A stretch of DNA of 64,000 nt from Papaver somniferum (Eukaryota > Streptophyta > Magnoliopsida > Ranunculales > Papaveraceae): assembly GCF_003573695.1 (NCBI RefSeq), contig NC_039359.1:116443849-116507848 (forward strand), given 5' to 3'. The translations under genes and the position numbers were made by a program. The notes under the pieces are model-generated. The model was not told where the DNA came from and searched no databases. It saw nothing but the letters and a program-made list of their open reading frames with translations. Every line of letters begins with the position of its first letter. The first letter of the stretch is position 1. Of this stretch, positions 57,152 to 64,000 are shown one piece after another.

Positions 57152-58124
57152 GATTGTAGGTTTTGGTTTGTCTACTTGGTTACTATATGACAAAAAATGG
57201 AAAGAGCAGTTTAAGATAAGTATCTATATCCTTTCCTGCACAACATTTTGTTTGTTCGCTTGGAAAATTATATCAATCATGTCCTCTACTACTTTTAGTT
57301 TGTTACAATCCCCGGAGGATGAGGACGATCATTCCGAACACACTCCAAAAGCAGGAAACATCGAAACATCATTGCACCGTAATCATCACAGTGGAATAAC
57401 GAGAACTAGTCTTAGAAGCGCGGCTCCAATATGCTTCGCATTCCTCATGTATGGTATAGTTTACTCAACAGGAGAAACTTTCTTTCAAGACCTAGCAGGA
57501 TCCGCAGACACATCTAGTATGGGCAATGCAAATGTGTACATTATGATGTTACAGAGTATTACAAAAACTTCAAGATTCGTTATCGATCATCTGGTTTATC
57601 GCGTTTTGTCTAGAAGATCAAGAACAGGAACACTTGCAACATTGATTAGAATGGGGCTTGGTATGTTCTTTTCAATTTGTACTTGTACAATTGCTCAGTA
57701 CACAGAGGTTGCAAGATTGACTGCTGTCGAGAACAAAACGAATATTGGAGTTCCCTTATTCATTCCTCAGTTTATTGCACTAGGTTTCGTTACTGGGTTA
57801 GCAGGGGAAGGCCTTAAAGTTTTCTTCCAAAACGAATACTCAAATTGGATTAACTTTTATGCAACAACTATCACTGAAGTTTTGACTGGAATGGGAGCCC
57901 TTCTCAATACAATCTTAGTTTTAGTTCTAAGATTAGCTACCAAAAAACCAGACGGCCGTGGGACTTGGTTTGCTGAAACTCTAGATGAGAGTCGCATCGA
58001 TCTCTTCTATCACACTATATCTGTAATGTGTGTACTAAATTTTATCCCTGTCTATGCTTTGACCTCAACTTGTTATTACCGAAAGATTAAGATCCGGGAG
58101 TTTTTGTTGTTGGATGGGATGTAA

Positions 58125-58742
58125 TAATTAACCTAAGATAGTTTGCAAGTTATCTGCACTACTTTAATTAAGTTGTGTTGTGCTCCATCACTTTATGTTA
58201 TGCTGTTTGGCTTCCTGCGTTGTTTAGATACTGTATGCAACTTTTGGCAATATTCGCAAATAGCATAAAACATCGCTAAAAGCACCGACTATTCCATATA
58301 AGTATTGTCGTGGCTTTTTAGTTCATCAAAGAACAAATCTTGCTCACCTATAGCCTAAAGGCATAGGTTCGTCCTTTAAAAGAAGAGAAAAAAGAGCGGC
58401 TTAAATCTGCTCACATAGATCACAACTTACATTTCATTTTTATTCGTCTGTACATTGCGTATTTGCGTGGCGTAATATAACCAGGCAAATCTAAAGCGTA
58501 CAAACTGCAAAATCGAACACAAATTTAACTAAACAAGGCTCATGCTTCTGCTTCATCTTTTTCATCCACTCTAGCAGGCGAGCTTCTTATAGACCCATCT
58601 AGCATTTGCCAACATTGAAGAAACATCAAAAACCCACTTCTTAGATATGACAACTGATCTGACATCACGTGTTGGGTTTTTAATTAAGTTAAGAAGATGT
58701 TACAAATGGACAGGTATTATTTTTCTTCTCTAGTACGTAGTA
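58125..58742. other. Intergenic between the 3' ends of NPF-like gene 2 and the SEC14-like gene
   Basis: Convergent gene ends. 58190-58240 resembles 44642-44690 upstream of NPF-like gene 1. No further ORF or RNA gene was seen. Confidence 0.45.
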
Positions 58743-61607
58743 TCACTCGACGTTGATTTCCAGACCCTCAAATGAATGAGAGAGACCGTTTCGCTTACCA
58801 AAATTGTGGAACTCGTGTTCTATAGTTTTGGCAATATATTTTTCTTCTGAGTTTGGTTCTGGTAACGTTACGTGGAATGGTCTTTGTTTGGTAGGACTCC
58901 TCATAGATTGCTGCTTGATGTAATGATAAAGCTGTTGGTGGAACGCATGATCCATGGAGAAGCAGTTGTTCGGGTTTGAACGGAGAGATGAACCTTCTCT
59001 CCTACAGAAATGAGGGAGTGATTCCTTGTCCATTACCTATATAAATGATACCACAAAAATTAAAGTTACGTCGTTTCGTAAGCATTCTCATATTTACGTC
59101 GAAACTTCTTTTACCTTCAATAACTCTTCTTTCCCACTCCCTTGGAGCACCTGAATTTTCTTCCTCGTTCTTTCTTGCAAAAGAGGCTTCACAATCTGGT
59201 AGAAGTTGATGAATTTTTTAAGCTTAAGAACAGATGTTTCTCGTCGATGAAATTATAAACTACTGACAAAGTGAAACTCCAATTGGGAACTCCTTTTGGA
59301 CTAACCTTCCAACATGATGAAAATATATATGGGGCATTTACGATGTAGTAGACATTGGTTTTCTCCGGGTAATTGAGTTCATCAACAGTAGATATTACTG
59401 TCAGTAGCTGCATCAATAGACAATCAGGTTAGAGCAAGACACTGAATTGATGATAACATAAAACAGCAAGACACTGGATCAATAACAAAACATAGAGCAA
59501 CACAAGAGCAAGATATACCTTAATATGGCTGAGTGCGGAAAGCTTTAAACCAGTCATGTCCAAAACCTTCAGACAGGTCCCAATATAGCGTTCACACTTC
59601 TTTGTTGCATGAGGCTAAACCAAACACTACGATCAGAACTTGGAGTACACCGTACAGTGCTGAGAGTTTCTAAATAAGACATATATATATAGAACTTACC
59701 AGCACAACACGGTCACGATATTCATTGATTTGGATATGTGACTGGACATAATAATGGACCTAGAGAAAGAAAAATCCAGGTAAAAATATTAGGAATTTGC
59801 AACATTGTAGACATTACGTAGATAACTGCATGAATCGTAACAGAGCATTTTTAATTCTCACCAAAGCTTTGTCAAATGTGCTTTGCCCAACACCAATAGC
59901 AAAGACAGGAAGGCCCTATTAAAAACAAGACAGTTGTTTGATACATATGTTGCAGTACATATATGAAGAAGAAGAAAAAACAGATTAAAGGATACTCGGT
60001 CAACAAGAGACCGGGTAATATAGCATGGAGATGAACTACAAACTAGAAATAGATAGTTACCCCTTTTGAGTAACCTGACAATCCTAGTAGCTGGGAATCC
60101 CGCACACCTCTATACAAGTCAGTGGGAACAATTGGTTTCTGCATAAAGAAGGACAACTTTTATTGAATTGATGACAGAGTTTAACGACCATTAATAATTA
60201 AACCGCTTAAAATCACATCGATTTTCTGAATCTGGCAATTTATTTGACATGGCTAGCAGGTTAAATTAGAACCATGCACTTGACTTGACCATGTTTAAAC
60301 TCACCGTTAATATCTTATCAATCTCATTTTCCACCCTCCAGGTCAAGCAATCAATTAGCTAGTACAGAACAAAGATATTAATTATATTAGTACGAGGACA
60401 GACTGAGAAGACTGAATGAAAATTGTTGCCATCTCTAGTAACAAGAGGCCAGCATCAAAAACCATTTATGAGAAATAGAATGCACCAAACCATCTTATGC
60501 GCTTTGTAGACATTCCCGTCTCTAGCCTTGAGAAACCGCACCAAACTTTCAGTTGGATATCCTTGATGCATATTCTGTACATCATAAAATATGGTTTCAG
60601 CCGAAAACCCATTCAAACACGGAAAATGAGTCTGGGCATATTTTCAACACGGCATGAACCACTAGTAGTACATCCAAAATTCTAAACGCCCAAACTAACT
60701 ACTTCAAAACAGTGCACTACTCCTCTCATAGGCCAAATATTTTTGAGGGGCCACATGTCTTTCGTGCGGCGCCCACCGTTGCCCTGAAAATATATGGGGT
60801 GCCTATTATATGCTAAATCAATTTTAGGGTAGTTTGTTTGGGCGGTCTCTGAATGATTCTTAATGATGCAACACAGATCACTAATTATTGATCTAGATCA
60901 AGTGATGACTAACAACAAATAATTTTTTAACAAGGTTCACTTTAATGTGCAGAGTATATGAGAAGTTTCAACTTTCTCACTCAAGATATAAAAAAAAAGA
61001 CGGTACGTGACTGAGAACCCAAAAAGTTTATGCCTACATATATAAAAGTTTATGCCTATATATATATATATAAGTAATAATCTTCAATAATGCGACCAAA
61101 CTTAGAGATGAATGAACAAGATAACTATAAGGAAAAGCTTACCTGAAAACTTTTCTTTAATGGTTCTTCAACTGCAACCAAAATGAAGTAGGATTTTTAG
61201 TAATGATTTTACAAATAAAACAAAACTAACAAGCAAAAGTACTTTCGTTCTAAGAAAGATAACTAGTTCCCAACATTATTCTCGTTTTTGTAATGCCTCT
61301 GGTGCTATGCATGTAATATAATCATTTTTTCCATGTTAAAAACAACTTGTTTATTATCCGTTGTAGTATAAACCGATAGATGATAGAATCATATGCGCCA
61401 AAACACACAAGTTTTCCGTCAAAGTGCATTGCTCAGTGAAAACAACTATGCACGAGAAAATTAGCATCTAGTTAGTTGTCAATTGAACCTATAAAATACT
61501 TAGCATCAAAAGTGCAAGACAATTTAACAATGTCTGGAACCTATAAACTGACCTTCTTCCATCAAATCAAGCAACTTCTCGATAGCTTCTTGGGAAACCA
61601 TTGTCAT
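58743..61607 (-). CDS. SEC14-like CRAL-TRIO phosphatidylinositol-transfer protein, 11 exons
   Basis: Exons on the minus strand, in order: 61607-61553, 61171-61143, 60574-60491, 60358-60305, 60138-60061, 59915-59862, 59759-59700, 59614-59519, 59407-59306, 59195-59115, 59036-58743. All junctions are GT-AG and the 987 bases are open, giving 328 residues. CRAL-TRIO-N: SLVRFLKARDGNVYKAHKM (about residues 38-56). Lipid-binding domain: PTDLYRGVRDSQLLGLSGYS, FAIGVGQSTFDKALVHYYVQ, CLKVLDMTGLKLSAL, YYIVNAPYIFSSCWK, IVKPLLQERTRKKIQVL, then SLPHFCRREGS. Family members exchange phosphatidylinositol/phosphatidylcholine on membranes in the cytosol. The usual Trp of the AREWNV-type segment is Gly here. Start: ATG at 61607, with a second in-frame ATG at 61601 as alternative. 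Confidence 0.9.
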
Positions 61608-62380
61608 ACTAAACTACTTGAGCAAGAAAATAAATAAATCAGAATATCATGCAGTTCCTCTTCTTCTTCTTCTGTGCACGAATTTGAAAGTATCTAAAGA
61701 GATGAAGAGGAGAGAAAAATATGACCTTGAAAGTTGATACTAACTTCTCTTGGATTGAGTCTGTCTGGTAACCTCTCCTTTTAACGAACAAAAAGATGAA
61801 GACAACTCCTTTTTCTCTACGTGGATGTCTTTTTGGATTCGTATATCATTGGACCATCACTTTTCAGTGGACTTTTAACTGAAGTGCATTTAAGCCGTTC
61901 CTTTTCCAATAGACTGCAGTTTTAGGGAATGATTAGGTGGGACCCAATTTTATGAATAGGTGAAAACCCACATCAATATTTTGCTGGGTGGAAATCAAAT
62001 GTAGCTACCAACTTGACTTTAGCTTAAACTTTGGGCAAATTCCATAGGTGAAGGGCATCAAAATCTGATTTTGATGGTCCCGGTGTAGGGAAAAAATATG
62101 AGTGAACACTGAATATCTCATGCAAGGCACTGAAGGCAGCATAATAAGGGTTGTCCCAAAGGGAAAAGCTTTATGCCCCAACTTATTCCCAAACAAAAAT
62201 TCTTAACATACCATCAACATGAACAACCTAGAAACAACCATCTCACATAACTTCCAATTGTGGGGTTTAAAAGTGGATCCCGGCTACCTCTAAGAACGGC
62301 CTTTAACAAGACTAATGATCTCCTTTAACAACCGACATGAGCCAAGTTGGAGGCAGAGACTAGTACATAGAAGACTTGTT
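61608..62380. other. Upstream region of the SEC14-like gene; no gene
   Basis: Holds the promoter and 5' leader of the minus-strand SEC14-like gene (a GAAGAAGAAGAA tract at about 61658-61676) and unassigned sequence up to the LINE 3' end. A CCAAT word occurs on the minus strand near 61855. Confidence 0.4.
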
Positions 62381-64000
62381 TTTTTTAGCCCATTATCGGC
62401 AAGCTCATGAGCAACAGAATTACAGACTCGGGGTTGAAAGGAAAACAGACAAGCTTCTAAACTAGAAGAAAAAAATGAATATTTTTAAAAATAGCATCCG
62501 TTCTGGAATCATCATCAAACACTCCGGCAGAAAATTGGTTGATGAGCTCCTTGTCATCACTTTCACTAATGATGTGAGAAAGGTTTTGCTCCACGGCTAT
62601 TATTAGAACTGCTCAAATAGCTTTAGCTTCAGCGCTTCTTCAACAGATTCAACTTCAAAGACTATGGAAGTACAAAATGAGGTTTTGCTGAAAAAATCTC
62701 TCATCACGTAGCCTGCACCATTGTCCCGAGAGATATCATCAAAAGCACCATCAGTATTACATTTTATCCAGCCAAGGGGTGGGGCATCCATTTGTCACAT
62801 TAACCAATAGATAACGAAGAAGAGATCTGCAGTTTAGGTTTCCTAGTCAAAAGAATGGCTTTATAGCTCTATTTAAAACAGCAATGTAAGATTCCTTCGA
62901 ATTTTGGAAAACCAGATTATTCCTACTACTCCAAAGAGACCAAAGTATGGTAACTAATTGACATTGAGCTTCATTAAGAAGCTTAGAAACAAGGTCAACT
63001 AGCTAGAATACCATGCAATCAAGGAAGGATTCATTAAGAAAGGCCTGAGTATTAACACATAGAGAGGAGAGGAACCCTACATGACTAGAAAAAGGACAAA
63101 GAACCAACGCATGCATAACAACTTATTAGGGTCAAGACATCTAGAACAATCAACAACATGCATAGGCATTCTTGTATTTAGGACAGTCTTACTAGGTATG
63201 GCATTTCTAGTAGCTTTCCAAGTAAAAATTCGAATTCTATGAAGCACTCTAATTTTCCAAATGTGTTTTACAAAGGTTACTACAAGGGGAAGACCTAAGT
63301 CCTCTGAGTCCTAAGTAAGCAAATTTTGAAGTGAATCTGTCATTCTTCGAAAGACCTCAAGCCCACCTGCCAGGAGAGTGCATAACTGGCTCAAGGGAAT
63401 AGAGATGATCTTCTCAACAGATGCATCATCAAAGTGGGTATTGAGTCTCAGGATCTAGTAGTAGAATCAATGAAATAAGAGACTTTAATGTTAAGGTCTA
63501 GGGTACAAGAGGGTTTGGTATGGAAGATCCTAGAGTTGGGATCCATTTATCACACCAGGGGTCAATAAACTGTTCATCTCCCACAATCCAATAAATGAAA
63601 GGTTTTATCATTTCTTTAATAGCATGCAAACACTTCAAAGTCCAGGAACAATTACCAGGGCATTTAGCATTTAAAAAATCAGACCGAGGGAAATATCTAG
63701 CCTTAAGAATAAAGGATAAGAGATAATTAGGATTTCTATAATCCTCCAGGAGTTTCTGAATAGATATCCAGATTATTTAATTCAGCTTTCCTGAATCCTA
63801 ACCCACCTTCAGATTTTGGAGAACAGAGAATATCCCAACCCTAAAGGTGAAATTTTCTATCTTTTGGGTCCAAAATTTCTCCCCACCATAACTTACAAAG
63901 GGGGGAGTCCATCTTCCTATAGAGATACTTAGGAATAAGGAAGGCCTCCATTTGGTGAAGAGGGACACCATAACCAACATGCTTAATCAAGGTTATTCTA
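62381..64000 (-). mobile_element. L1-type LINE, 3' part, decayed, running off the window
   Basis: The minus strand reads toward lower coordinates and ends in an A-run (plus T8 at 62381-62388). From the right edge: 63980-63800 in mixed frames gives the reverse-transcriptase thumb/connection words (PLCKLWWGEI, PKSEGGLGF), 63665-63540 gives a CSWTLKCLHAIKEM-type segment, and 62791-62603 is the RNase H start (PLGWIKCNTDGAFDDISRDNGAGYV with the catalytic Asp). The frame then goes on after stops to its end (NLSHIISESDDKEL, VCNSVAHELADNG). Many stops and frameshifts; inactive. The remainder lies beyond 64000. Confidence 0.8.

Larger units (their letters stand above)
54456..58124 (+). pseudogene. NPF-like transporter gene 2, interrupted in exon 3
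   Basis: Tandem duplicate of gene 1 with the same exon plan: 54456-54618, 54792-55006 (215 bases, as in gene 1) and 56335-58124. Exon 1 is nearly the same (MEATQIECRKKEAA...ACYLVE). Intron 2 holds a TIR element with an HMA gene (55077-56244). Exon 3 is broken at 56554 by a 597-bp hAT-like insertion; reading into it meets a stop at 56743, and the original frame resumes at 57160 (VGFGLSTWLLYDKKW) and is open to the stop at 58122. It too lacks EXXER. Unless the insertion is spliced out, the product is truncated at about 200 residues. Confidence 0.75.

Overview
This window is nuclear DNA from a repeat-rich plant genome, most likely a eudicot. The evidence is spliced genes with GT-AG introns, plant-only families (type I MADS, NRT1/PTR-like transporters, an HMA protein, SEC14-like protein, plant mobile domain) and nested plant LTR retrotransposons with plant tRNA primer sites. 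The species cannot be fixed from sequence alone; a basal eudicot such as Papaveraceae is only a guess. Host genes cluster in the right third; most of the rest is transposon.

Region by region. 1-4975: AT-rich degenerate repeat with three direct copies of one segment. 5896-29379: one Athila-like Ty3/gypsy element (LTR ends TG...CA, target duplication ATTAC on both sides, tRNA-Asp primer site) opened by two later insertions. The first is a minus-strand Ty1/copia element (9165-17686, primer site TGGTATCAGAGC, gag remnant with a CCHC knuckle, no pol). The second is a minus-strand Tat/Ogre-like element in the 3' LTR (19547-28735, tRNA-Arg primer site, protease motif, minisatellites, target duplication GGGGT). 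29725-30366: a Tourist-type MITE ends 11 bp upstream of a diverged tRNA-Pro(TGG). 30600-31720: two weak small-ORF candidates.

32264-42026: a 9.8-kb Mutator-like element. It carries a broken MULE transposase (FAR1-type and SWIM zinc fingers), an OTU cysteine protease, a small Myb/trihelix-like ORF and a plant-mobile-domain gene on the opposite strand. Its non-coding gaps hold four dense clusters of a short motif (TACGGTTGGTA and its complement).

42290-43590: a MADS-like gene (AGL61/62 type) with TATA box and leader intron. 44900-58124: two tandem, divergent NPF/PTR-like transporter genes from a segmental duplication. The first is open. The second was hit by a solo LTR and a LINE upstream, a TIR element carrying an intact three-exon HMA gene in intron 2, and a hAT-like insertion that breaks exon 3. 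58743-61607 (minus): an intact 11-exon SEC14/CRAL-TRIO gene of 328 residues. 62381-64000: the 3' part of a decayed minus-strand LINE running off the window.

The genes do not form a pathway. The coherent stories are transposon nesting, a tandem transporter duplication decaying by insertion, and gene carriage by TIR transposons. Exon boundaries were worked out by hand from splice signals and reading frame; identities rest on recognised motifs, not on database searches.
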